Assembly: GCA_017307285.1 (NCBI GenBank)
Contig: JAFKFI010000075.1
Location: forward strand, 1 to 49,702
Length of the DNA: 49,702 bases
Source of the DNA: Alphaproteobacteria bacterium
Lineage (GTDB): Bacteria > Pseudomonadota > Alphaproteobacteria > Acetobacterales > Acetobacteraceae
Direction of reading: 5' to 3'
Position numbers and translations under genes: made by a program. Shown here piece after piece: positions 25,517 to 32,593 of the stretch (position 1 is its first letter; each line of letters opens with the position of its first letter). The notes under the pieces are model-generated. The model saw only the letters and a program-made list of their open reading frames with translations, searched no databases and had not been told where the DNA came from.

Positions 25517-25912
25517 GTCGATGTTCCCTTTCTGCATCAGCCCGATTGCTGATGAGCAGCGGGAAGGCCGGGCTTCGTGACGGCTCAACCTCCGCGGAAG
25601 CAGGACCGGAGCCACGCGTAGCCACGCGCAGGCGCCTCTTCGCGCCGAGCATGGCGAGCATGGCGAGGACCGAACTGGAGCGGCCGCGCAGCGGCGCCGA
25701 AGGCGGGGTTGAACCGGCGCGACCTTGCCCGGCCTTAGACTGGAAGATCAGCAGGTGAGCGCTTTTCCTCCCCGACCGTAACGGGTGTCGCAGGATCGGG
25801 ACCGCCCAAGATCCGTCCTCCTGTTACTTCCCTCGGGGAAGGGCGTCGGCGGAAGGGAGGGGTGGTGGGACAACGCGGAAGGCGGGGGCCTTGCGACCCC
25901 CGCTCCGGTGCC
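25517..25912. other. Noncoding GC-rich segment with short tandem repeats
   Basis: This 396-bp gap has no supported gene. It contains two adjacent copies of GCCACGCG (25611-25630) and a duplicated GAGCATGGC (25647-25664). The part around 25680-25715 (GGAGCGGCCGCGCAGCGGC then GCCGAAGGCG) loosely resembles the 5' leaders found at 26545 and 30869, and it too precedes a leftward gene. Confidence 0.4.
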
Positions 25913-26509
25913 TCAGCCGAAGGCGGCCAGCTCCTCGGCGGCGGACTTGCGGGCGGTGCTGCTGCTGGCGGCGACGGGGGCCTCGTAGGGCTTCCAGGTC
26001 TCGCCGGTGATGTGGGCGTAGGCGTGCACGGCACCTTCGGCGGCGGCCATCAGGGCGTAGGCTTGCAGGCCCATCTCGGCGGCGAACTGGCGGGCGCGTT
26101 CGGCCTTGCTCTCGAACCCGGCGACCCCCGTGCGGTCCTCGTCGCGGTCATCGTTCTGGGACGCCACGGTGAGGTCGCGAGCTGTGGTGACCTTGCTCTG
26201 GTAGAAGGTGGCGGCGCCGTAGGCCGAGCCGACGAAGGCGCCGGCGATGCGCTGCAGGTGGATCTCCATCGCCTTCGCGTTGAGATTGTCGGTCAACTCG
26301 TTGGCGCAGCGGACCATGTGTTCCTCGGTGTTCTCGCGGATGGCGGCGTAATCGACCGGGTCGATCCCGAAGGTGCGGGAGAGGTTTTCGGCGAGGCCGC
26401 CGTGGGGCGCGGCTGCCTGGACCATCTCCAGGGTGACTGCCTGGCGGACCTGCGGCTTGCGGGCGGGGGCGGACTTCTGAGTGGTCTTCGGAGCGGACTT
26501 GGAGGCCAT
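25913..26509 (-). CDS. Conserved-looking helical hypothetical protein
   Basis: A 198-residue protein with a Lys/Ala-rich N-terminal tail (1-22) and then a helical body (24-175) containing CANELTDNLNAKAMEIHLQR and an Ala-rich second half. The tail contains SSSTARKSAAEE. This Lys-Ala start and helical bundle are reminiscent of phasin-like or nucleoid-type proteins, but I would not assign either. It starts at ATG 26509, with GAGAGAGAT upstream. Its 5' side carries the first copy of a repeated leader. Confidence 0.7.
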   Translation of the reverse strand: MASKSAPKTTQKSAPARKPQVRQAVTLEMVQAAAPHGGLAENLSRTFGIDPVDYAAIRENTEEHMVRCANELTDNLNAKAMEIHLQRIAGAFVGSAYGAATFYQSKVTTARDLTVASQNDDRDEDRTGVAGFESKAERARQFAAEMGLQAYALMAAAEGAVHAYAHITGETWKPYEAPVAASSSTARKSAAEELAAFG

Positions 26510-26544
26510 GATCTATCTCTCTCGCTGCCGAGGCGTGTCGCTGG

Positions 26545-26700
26545 CCCCATGCCGGCGTCCTCCCCCTCGGGTGCGGTTTCCTGGGGACGGGCAAGGCGGC
26601 CGCGGAAACCCCTGAGGACGGCAGTGGTGCGGGAGCGCAGCGACACGGTGCCGTCCGAACCGAAGGCGCTTCGCCCGCCATAGCAGGCGCCCTTGCGCCT
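26545..26700 (-). repeat. Dispersed leader repeat, copy 1
   Basis: Upstream of the leftward gene at 26509. It shares GGTGCGGGAGCG, GCGACACGG and CCGAAGGCGC, in the same order and near-equal spacing, with the segment before ssb (30869-31010). Both copies also begin with a GTCCTC..CTCGG.TGCGGT block. They look like homologous 5' leaders duplicated with different genes. Confidence 0.5.
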
Positions 26701-26972
26701 GGGCGGCGAAGCGGGGGTTGTAGGGGACGACGCCCGTCCCAAACCGCACGCGACCGAGGGGGTGACGCCGGCACTGTGCCGGCGACATTTCGGCCTGCGA
26801 TGGATGATCTTCTCGCCTCCCTTGTGCGCTCCCATGAGCACGGGGCCGCCCTCGCCCCAGAGCTATGTTCGCGGCACTCTGGAAATGGTCTGTGCCCGCT
26901 CCGGCGGCCTGACCGGAAACCCGCAACCTGGGGGCGCCTCCCCGATCGCCGCGTTCGAGGGGACGGGAGAAC

Positions 26973-27170
26973 CTACGGTCCGTAAGCCATCGTTCGCGGC
27001 GACAGATCATGTGATGGCGATGACGTTACCCGCGCATGACCGGGCCCGTCTGCCGGCTGGCGTTGCCGCTTTCGAAGCTGGATCACGGCAGCGCCGACTG
27101 TGACGGCGGCCAGACATAACCGCACGAGCCACGCGATGACCCGGATGGGGCAAAGCCTGTCGCCTGCCAT
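26973..27170 (-). CDS. Possible small membrane protein (weak)
   Basis: From ATG 27170 a 65-residue product would have one hydrophobic helix, VIAWLVRLCLAAVTVGAAVI, after a short basic start, and a polar tail. There is no ribosome-binding site. The frame stays open further upstream to 27278. It may be chance in GC-rich DNA. Confidence 0.2.
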   Translation of the reverse strand: MAGDRLCPIRVIAWLVRLCLAAVTVGAAVIQLRKRQRQPADGPGHARVTSSPSHDLSPRTMAYGP

Positions 27171-27489
27171 CGTGCCGAATGACAAAAGCCCGTGTTCTGG
27201 GCTGCTCGCCTTGCCGTCTAGCCCAACGCTCTCACCCAGGAGACCGGAGCCAAATGAACCCCAGCCCCAGACGCACACGGCTCAACCGTGCCGATGGAGG
27301 GCTACCGGAGAGAAGCAAAGGGGTCGGGGTCGCAAGGGCCCCGTCCAACGACCGTCTTCGGCTTTCCTTGGCAGGAGCTGTCGGGATTCAGTTTTGATGA
27401 TTCAGCGACCGCGTCATTCGCATCGCGCCAGTGAACACTACGACACCAAGATGGCCAGGGCGAGATCCATGCCGCGTGCTGAAGTTCCC

Positions 27490-27747
27490 ATGCGAATCCT
27501 CAATGTTCGTCGTCTTGCGCGACATGATCTGTGGGACGTCGTTCGTTTCAAGGTCGTCGATGGGCGGCGCATGCTGCGAAAGTGGCTCGCCGATACGACG
27601 GTGATCGATGAGCTGCGGGCGGGCGATGCCGAACTGCTTGCGCGCTTCGAGGCGCATCTCGCCGAGCGCAAGCCGGCGAGGCTCCGCTTCCTGACGAGCG
27701 AAGAAGCTCTGGCAATGCTGATGGCGGAGGGCCAGACGCTGCATTGA
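27490..27747 (+). CDS. Small basic hypothetical protein
   Basis: An 85-residue protein, Arg/Leu-rich, with DLWDVVRFKVVDGRRMLRKW near residues 14-33 and LTSEEALAMLMAEG at the end. The pattern looks like a folded alpha-beta protein, but I cannot name it. In-frame ATG 27469 and upstream codons are also possible starts. None has a clear ribosome-binding site. It ends just before a strong hairpin. Confidence 0.5.
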   Translation: MRILNVRRLARHDLWDVVRFKVVDGRRMLRKWLADTTVIDELRAGDAELLARFEAHLAERKPARLRFLTSEEALAMLMAEGQTLH

Positions 27748-27748
27748 T

Positions 27749-27774
27749 CCGCCGCCGGCCGGGACCGGCGGCGG
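27749..27774. terminator. Hairpin between converging genes
   Basis: CCGCCGCCGG (27749-27758) and CCGGCGGCGG (27765-27774) are perfect complements around CCGGGA. The stem begins one base after the stop of the rightward gene and ends ten bases before the stop of the leftward gene. This suits a shared terminator, although no T-tract is present. Confidence 0.6.
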
Positions 27775-27784
27775 GCCGCACTGC

Positions 27785-28000
27785 CTATGCGGTGTGCCGC
27801 GGCTTACGGCCGGTGCGGTTGTCGTTGGCCGGTTCTCCGAGGTCGGCCTGGTAGTCGAAGACGACTTTGACGAACGGCGGGAGGCTGACAGTAAGACCGA
27901 GCTTGATCTTCGCTTTTCGGGTGAGGCGCTGTGCGATCCGGTGGATCGAGCGGCGAAGGCTGCGAGCGGTTCGGGTGATGGCTGAGATGAGTGGGTTCAT
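27785..28000 (-). CDS. Small basic hypothetical protein
   Basis: A 71-residue protein: an amphipathic Arg-rich N-terminal helix (SAITRTARSLRRSIHRIAQR), a short strand region LGLTVSLPPFVKVVFDY, and a polar tail PANDNRTGRKPRHTA. GAAGGAGACATT places an excellent ribosome-binding site before ATG 28000, which rules out the longer frame to 28084. No family is recognised. Confidence 0.6.
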   Translation of the reverse strand: MNPLISAITRTARSLRRSIHRIAQRLTRKAKIKLGLTVSLPPFVKVVFDYQADLGEPANDNRTGRKPRHTA

Positions 28001-28100
28001 AATGTCTCCTTCTGCAATGTCGGTTGCGATTGCGGAGACGATCGACGGCGCGGCGGCGGTGTAGGCACCCCGGAGGGGGCGCAACGGATGTGGAGCACCG

Positions 28101-28160
28101 CGCAGCGGTTGCTGGACCGACGCCGTGACGTAGGCTCCGCCATCGTGAGCAACCGCTGCG
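28101..28160. repeat. 13-bp perfect inverted repeat
   Basis: CGCAGCGGTTGCT (28101-28113) and AGCAACCGCTGCG (28148-28160) are exact reverse complements separated by 34 bases. They sit in the 322-bp space between divergent genes (starts at 28000 and 28323). The right arm directly abuts the GGAAGGGGA that precedes a short frame at 28173. It could be a regulatory hairpin, a protein-binding pair, or the ends of a tiny mobile sequence. Confidence 0.55.
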
Positions 28161-28172
28161 GAAGGGGATATT

Positions 28173-28292
28173 ATGAACGCCCTGCCCTCACCCGGACCGC
28201 TCGCTCCCGTGATGCGGACAACAAGAGCCGGCGACCTGGAAAACTGTTTTAGATCAACTATTTACTTGATGTTTTCAGCCGAATCGGCGTAG
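28173..28292 (+). CDS. Possible 39-residue leader peptide (weak)
   Basis: ATG 28173 follows GAAGGGGA at a normal distance. The frame codes 39 residues, with VMRTTRAG in the middle and YLMFSAESA at the end, and stops 30 bases before the next gene. It could be a translated leader of the gene at 28323. There is no support beyond the ribosome-binding site. The surrounding DNA (28239-28276) is AT-rich with short inverted repeats and may instead be the promoter. Confidence 0.22.
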   Translation: MNALPSPGPLAPVMRTTRAGDLENCFRSTIYLMFSAESA

Positions 28293-28322
28293 GTAAGATC
28301 CAGGGTGAAGAGGAGCGGGATC

Positions 28323-28889
28323 ATGCGCATCGAGCTGCTGCCTGGCATGACGAATGTGGTGCGGTTTCCGGTGGAGCTGCGGGCGCGGCCGACGCTGGGT
28401 CTGCTGCGTGACTTCGCGCCTGACGTGCGCGAAGTCATGAGCCTGGCCGAAGTTTTCGGGATGGAGATGCCGGCGCCTGATCTGCGTGGACGCACCGACG
28501 CCGCGACGGCGGAGCAGATCGCGACGAGCGCGCCGGTGGCCCCCGCTGAACTCGAGGCGTTTCTGGCCGAGCTTGAGGGAATCGCCGTGCGACGGGCGAT
28601 CTCTGCCTGCCGGGATGCACACGACGCATCGTTGGCGGCTGCTGACGCTCAGAAGTTACTGCTTGATGCCAGGACGGCCGGATCGTTCTGGACCGAACCG
28701 CTGCAGGAGAAAGCGGAAGCCAGGACTGATCGTGCGGCGGTTTTGCTGCTGGCAGCCCATGCGCAGGCCGAGCAGGCGGAGGGCGTCACGCGTGCCGTGG
28801 CGCTGGCGCGGCGGCGCGAGCCATGGACGCCGCGAGACAGCGTGGCCGAGATGGACTTTCTCCTGGCAGTGCATCGCGCCACGGGCTGA
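28323..28889 (+). CDS. Helical hypothetical protein
   Basis: A 188-residue protein. The N-terminal 55 residues are mixed (MRIELLPGMTNVVRFPVELR, then SLAEVFGMEMP). Residues 60-180 are Ala-rich helices with many Arg/Glu. It has no membrane segment and no known motif. GAAGAGGAG lies at a good distance before ATG 28323, so the in-frame GTG at 28305 is less likely. Confidence 0.65.
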   Translation: MRIELLPGMTNVVRFPVELRARPTLGLLRDFAPDVREVMSLAEVFGMEMPAPDLRGRTDAATAEQIATSAPVAPAELEAFLAELEGIAVRRAISACRDAHDASLAAADAQKLLLDARTAGSFWTEPLQEKAEARTDRAAVLLLAAHAQAEQAEGVTRAVALARRREPWTPRDSVAEMDFLLAVHRATG

Positions 28890-28921
28890 CACGAGTTTAG
28901 CCTGCGGCTCTAGATGCGTGC

Positions 28922-29128
28922 TCAGAGCACGATCATAATGAGCAGCTCGCTCGTTCCGTAGACGCCCGGCTCGCCGCAGGATTCGCACTCGTATTTGCGG
29001 GCATCGGGTTCGACGCCCTCAGCTTCGGCGCCGCAGTGGACGCAGAAGCCCGGATTGTCGAGCGAGCGCTGCTCGCGCTCGACGGCTTCCTCGATACGCT
29101 CGGGCGTGATGGACGGGTGTATTTTCAT
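28922..29128 (-). CDS. Small zinc-ribbon protein
   Basis: A 68-residue protein with an N-terminal helix (ITPERIEEAVEREQRS) and a four-cysteine zinc ribbon, CVHCG...CESCG, about 17 residues apart. Such small zinc proteins are common in conjugative-element backbones and may bind nucleic acid or protein. ATG 29128 is chosen. A TTG at 29167 would add 13 residues. Its start region overlaps neither neighbour. Confidence 0.7.
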   Translation of the reverse strand: MKIHPSITPERIEEAVEREQRSLDNPGFCVHCGAEAEGVEPDARKYECESCGEPGVYGTSELLIMIVL

Positions 29129-29163
29129 GGATGCCCCGTGGGAAGGGTTGAGGAGTGCGTTGC

Positions 29164-29436
29164 TCAATCTGCCGCGCTGGCATGGGCCGCGCGGCAGGCG
29201 GCCAGGGGGGCGTCCTCGGCCGCCTTGCAGGCCTCCGCGCGGTCGGAGAACTGCCCGGCGATGCGCCGGTAATCCTCAGGGCCTCGGATGCGTTGCGAGA
29301 TACCGCTCGCCATCTGGCGAAGGACCAGCCCTGCCCTGTGCAGGTCGTCGATGGCGCCGGCGAGCGCGCCGATCGCGGCGCTGCTCGCGGCGAGAAGATC
29401 GGGGGCGGCAACCGCCTCCGGCTCGAAGTGGGACAT
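29164..29436 (-). CDS. Small helical hypothetical protein
   Basis: A 90-residue Ala-rich protein, probably two to three helices (LAASSAAIGALAGAIDDLHR; GPEDYRRIAGQFSDRAEAC). ACAGGATAG precedes ATG 29436. No family is recognised. It belongs to the run of leftward small backbone genes. Confidence 0.6.
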   Translation of the reverse strand: MSHFEPEAVAAPDLLAASSAAIGALAGAIDDLHRAGLVLRQMASGISQRIRGPEDYRRIAGQFSDRAEACKAAEDAPLAACRAAHASAAD

Positions 29437-29556
29437 GGTCTATCCTGTCGTCTGGATGGTTGGATGGATCAGGGCGGCGACGGGCAGCCCGTCGCCTGGT
29501 GCGCTCATCGCCGGTTCGAGGTGTGGGGCGCCCGGTGGATGCCGGGGCGACCAGGC

Positions 29557-29946
29557 TCACCCCCAGCTGAAATGCGTGGCGCCGATTTCGCGTCCGCGCT
29601 GGATGGCTTTCATCAAAGCGCCGAGCTGGCGCTCGATGTAACCTTCGTTGCGGCCGATATGGATGATTGTCATGCGGCCTGGTTCGCTATCTTCGACGGT
29701 CGGCAATTCGGGTGAACGCTTGCCGAGGTGACGGCGCAGCGCCGCCGTCACCAGATTGGAGAAGACGTCGATCGCGATGACGTCGCCGTAGGACGCGGGC
29801 TCGAGGCCGAGCGTCAGTAAAAGGTCGACCGCGTTGGCATTGCATACGTCGACTTCGAAGTCTTCCTGATCGGGACGCCCGATATGCGGCAACGCCCAGA
29901 CATCGCGATCCGCATCGCGGACGTACGGCGCGAAACAAACGGTCAT
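29557..29946 (-). CDS. Conserved-looking hypothetical protein
   Basis: A 129-residue mixed alpha-beta protein: CNANAVDLLLTLGLEP near 36-51, a helix VFSNLVTAALRRHLGKR, and a strand-helix MTIIHIGRNEGYIERQLGAL. GGAGGGATC is a strong ribosome-binding site for ATG 29946, so the longer frame to 30192 is rejected. The function is unknown. Confidence 0.68.
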   Translation of the reverse strand: MTVCFAPYVRDADRDVWALPHIGRPDQEDFEVDVCNANAVDLLLTLGLEPASYGDVIAIDVFSNLVTAALRRHLGKRSPELPTVEDSEPGRMTIIHIGRNEGYIERQLGALMKAIQRGREIGATHFSWG

Positions 29947-29989
29947 CTGATCCCTCCGGAGATGTTGGGTTGTCGGCTTGGCGCGCGGG

Positions 29990-30301
29990 CTAAAGGCCCG
30001 GGCACCAGCCGCATTTCGCTTCGATGGCGAGCCGTTCGACCGGATCCACCATCCGCAGCGCCCGTTGATGCCGGATCGAGCCCGCGCGCGCGTAGCGAAC
30101 GACGTGCTGCCAGGCGCCTTCGTCGCTGCGGAACAGCGGCGTGCCGCAGGCGGGGCTATCCAGACGCTGCAACTCGATGCGCGGTGCGCCATCGTCGCGC
30201 AGGCCGCAGTAAGCCCTGCCCGGCTTGCCGGGCAGCTGAAGCAATTGGGTGAGGGTGGCGTAGAGATGCGCGCGCGCCGGCGCGCCGAAGATCGCGGTCA
30301 T
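29990..30301 (-). CDS. Hypothetical protein downstream of ssb
   Basis: A 103-residue protein with a possible short beta barrel: AHLYATLTQLLQLPG, then GRAYCGLRDDGAPRIELQRL, then RYARAGSI. It has three Cys, two in a CGWC near the end. GGAGGCGGGC precedes ATG 30301. It is separated from ssb by a strong hairpin, so it may have its own promoter or a reduced level. Confidence 0.62.
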   Translation of the reverse strand: MTAIFGAPARAHLYATLTQLLQLPGKPGRAYCGLRDDGAPRIELQRLDSPACGTPLFRSDEGAWQHVVRYARAGSIRHQRALRMVDPVERLAIEAKCGWCPGL

Positions 30302-30341
30302 GCCCGCCTCCGTGGCAAAGAGGATCGTCAACAGCATCGAT

Positions 30342-30369
30342 GCGGGCGCGCTGTCATCAGCGCGCCCGC
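30342..30369. terminator. 12-bp perfect hairpin after ssb
   Basis: GCGGGCGCGCTG (30342-30353) and CAGCGCGCCCGC (30358-30369) pair perfectly around TCAT. The hairpin starts 13 bases after the ssb stop in the leftward direction. There is no T-tract on the expected side, so it may attenuate rather than fully terminate. Confidence 0.5.
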
Positions 30370-30381
30370 GAAAAACGACCC

Positions 30382-30828
30382 CTAAAACGGGATCTCGTCG
30401 TCCAGATCACCGCTCGGCGGCGGGGCTGACGGCTCGGTCGACCGGCTGCCGTTCGAGGGTCGCTCGCGGTTGTCCGGGGCAGAGTCCAGGAACGTCATCG
30501 TCCCGTTGTAGGGCGTGAGATGGATCTCGGTGCTGTAGCGTTCGTTGCCGTCCTGGTCCTGCCACTTGCGGGTGGTCAGCTTGCCCTCGACGTAGACCTT
30601 CGCACCCTTGGCCAGGTACTTCTCGGCGATATCGCCCAGGCCCTCGTTCCAGATCACCACGCGATGCCACTCGGTCCGCTCGACCTTGTTGCCGCTGGCG
30701 TCCTTCCAGCTCTCGCCGGTCGCGATGTTGAGCGTCACCACCTTCTTGCCGCTCTGCGTGCTGCGCACTTCCGGGTCGCGCCCGAGGTTGCCGATCAGCT
30801 GCACCTTGTTCAGGAAACCAGACATCAT
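30382..30828 (-). CDS. ssb: Single-stranded DNA-binding protein
   Basis: A 148-residue protein. It has an OB fold (about 1-110) beginning GFLNKVQLIGNLGRDPE, a Trp-rich strand region (EWHRVVIWNEGL), a Ser/Pro-rich linker, and the conserved acidic tip DDEIPF that recruits repair and replication proteins. It would protect the transferred strand of the element. ATG 30828 and 30825 are tandem. The second is equally possible. Its leader contains repeat copy 2. Confidence 0.95.
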   Translation of the reverse strand: MMSGFLNKVQLIGNLGRDPEVRSTQSGKKVVTLNIATGESWKDASGNKVERTEWHRVVIWNEGLGDIAEKYLAKGAKVYVEGKLTTRKWQDQDGNERYSTEIHLTPYNGTMTFLDSAPDNRERPSNGSRSTEPSAPPPSGDLDDEIPF

Positions 30829-30868
30829 CTCATTCCTTCATTTTCCCATCGAACTCGTCCGGCACCAC

Positions 30869-31010
30869 GCCAGGCGTCGTCCTCTCGGATGCGGTCTGAG
30901 AAAACCGGAGGGGCGGACCGCCCGCCCCCGAACGGCGCGGTCTTGGTGCGGGAGCGAGCAAAGCGAGCGACACGGCAGCGCCGTGAGCCGAAGGCGCCGT
31001 GCTCACACGG
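30869..31010 (-). repeat. Dispersed leader repeat, copy 2 (upstream of ssb)
   Basis: It shares ordered blocks with copy 1 (26545-26700): a GTCGTCCTCTCGGATGCGGT start, GGTGCGGGAGCG, GCGACACGG and GCCGAAGGCGC. This copy has an extra inserted AGCAAAGCGAG. It fills most of the 385-bp gap 30829-31213, which holds no gene. Confidence 0.5.
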
Positions 31011-31213
31011 CGGGGATGCGGAAGCGGGACGCGACCCGGTTTAGACCGCGGTCATCCGAGAGAGGCGGGGACGCCTGGCGGGGTCAGGGCGCAGCTCGCC
31101 ATCTCCATTCCTCCAGCCCATTCGCTCATCGCCCCATGGATCGAGATGGCCTGCATCGGGTCATTCGCATGGGCACCGAATAGCCTCGGCCGACCGGAAG
31201 AGGGGATGACACC

Positions 31214-32593
31214 ATGCTGCACAGGCCAGTCACTGCGTTCGGCCGCGGGGCTATCGACGGGGAGGAACAACGGATTGTTGCCGCGTTGTTGGCGGGCGGT
31301 GACAGCCGCCTGAACCTCGATCGGCAGGGTTTGAACAAATATCTCTGCCCGCCGACGCCCGCACCGGCGCTGACGTGTCTCAGCTCCTGCACCGCATCGC
31401 CGATCTCCGATCTGGGCTTCGAGCAAGCATCGGCTGCATTTTGGCGCATTGCCGCCGCGCCAAGGATTCTGGCGCCAAGCCGCATCCAGGACTGCAAGGC
31501 CAGCATAGAGGCGGCGATCCGCGGCTACCTCGGGCTGGACCAGGGGGATCAGGTCACTCTCACGGCCTCGGGAACCGACGGAATGCTGCTGGCCGCGTGC
31601 CTTTTGGCGCTGGAGGGGCGCGACAGCGCCATGACAACCATCCTGCCGTCGCCGTCCGAGACCGGCACGGGCGTGCCGCTGGCCGCCGCGTGCCGTGTCT
31701 TCGACGAACCCTTCGCTGGCCGGTCGGTGGTTGAGGCCTACATCAGCACAAAGCATGTCGCTCTGCGCGGACCGGACGGCATGCCAAGAGAGGCGGGCGC
31801 GGTCGCGGAAGATTTCGGCGACACCGTCAGGGCAGTGAACGGGCGCGCTGTCATCGTCTTCACATATGGCACCAAGACGGGGCTGGTAGCCCCGGTCGAG
31901 GCGCCGGCCGGGGTCGATGTGATCGTTGACGCATGCCAGCTTCGGTTACCGGCTCACAAGGTCCGTGAGTATCTGAAGATGGGCTGGCCGGTTGTGATTA
32001 CCGGATCGAAGTTCTTGGGTGGACCGGCCTTTTCCGGAGCTGTGCTTGTGCCATCGGCTCGTTTTTCGGGGAGGTTGCGCGCTCGGGCCGGCAGAATCTG
32101 CGCCCTGCACGGGGGTTTAGCCGGGGTTGGTGGTTTGGCCGGACTTGCCTCGTCCGCAGACGTGACCGGTCCTCTGCTTCGCTGGTCGGCTGCTCTGGCG
32201 ACCCTCAAAGAGGCCTCGTTATCGGAGGACCAGGTCGCAGAGAGCGTGATCCGGCTCGAGCGCGAGGCTGGGGCCGCGGTCGCCGCGCTTCCCGGGGCGC
32301 ACATCATCGAGCAATCGACCGGGTGTCCTGGCATCGTGACGTTCGCCGTGGAAGCGTCCGGACAGCCGGGGTCGAGGCTCGGGGTGGACGAGTTGCGTCA
32401 GCTTTACCGCGGCTTGGCTGGTCAGGGCGTCCTGCTGGGGCAGCCGGTCGATCTCGGGCCGTTTGGCGCCTTACGTGTGGCGATCGGGATGCGCGACGTC
32501 GTGCGAGGTTCGATCGAGGAGAGCCTGCGGCGTCTCGCCGAAGCCTGGCCTCTCGCGCGCAGGCAAGGCGCGGCACGCGCCAAGGCAGCGTGA
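31214..32593 (+). CDS. PLP-dependent aminotransferase class V-like enzyme
   Basis: A 459-residue fold-type I PLP enzyme. It has a TASGTDG phosphate/ring-binding loop near residue 116, VDACQLRLP with the PLP-nitrogen Asp near residue 238, and the Schiff-base Lys in TGSKFLGGPAF (about 258-268). These fit class V/cysteine-desulfurase-like aminotransferases, but the insertion-rich middle and unusual C-terminus prevent a substrate call. Its stop overlaps the next gene's start (TGATG), so the two PLP enzymes form one unit. ATG 31214 is taken. The stretch upstream is the ssb leader region in the opposite direction. No transporter or regulator of this unit is visible. Confidence 0.82.
   Translation: MLHRPVTAFGRGAIDGEEQRIVAALLAGGDSRLNLDRQGLNKYLCPPTPAPALTCLSSCTASPISDLGFEQASAAFWRIAAAPRILAPSRIQDCKASIEAAIRGYLGLDQGDQVTLTASGTDGMLLAACLLALEGRDSAMTTILPSPSETGTGVPLAAACRVFDEPFAGRSVVEAYISTKHVALRGPDGMPREAGAVAEDFGDTVRAVNGRAVIVFTYGTKTGLVAPVEAPAGVDVIVDACQLRLPAHKVREYLKMGWPVVITGSKFLGGPAFSGAVLVPSARFSGRLRARAGRICALHGGLAGVGGLAGLASSADVTGPLLRWSAALATLKEASLSEDQVAESVIRLEREAGAAVAALPGAHIIEQSTGCPGIVTFAVEASGQPGSRLGVDELRQLYRGLAGQGVLLGQPVDLGPFGALRVAIGMRDVVRGSIEESLRRLAEAWPLARRQGAARAKAA

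Larger units (their letters stand above)
26510..27489. other. Long noncoding region with leader repeat
   Basis: There are 980 bases between divergent genes. The left 190 bases carry leader repeat copy 1. The rest is GC-rich with several overlapping open frames on both strands. None has a good ribosome-binding site or recognisable protein, apart from a weak membrane-protein candidate at 26973-27170. I see no tRNA or origin iterons. Confidence 0.5.

Noticed and set aside
25600-25670. Short tandem duplications as a plasmid origin (iterons).
   Set aside because: Only two copies of each 8-9-bp unit, no replication gene beside them, and no AT-rich stretch.
26510-27489. Several frames of 100-180 codons on both strands.
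   Set aside because: Overlapping, without ribosome-binding sites, and compositionally like random GC-rich DNA. Only one weak membrane candidate was kept.
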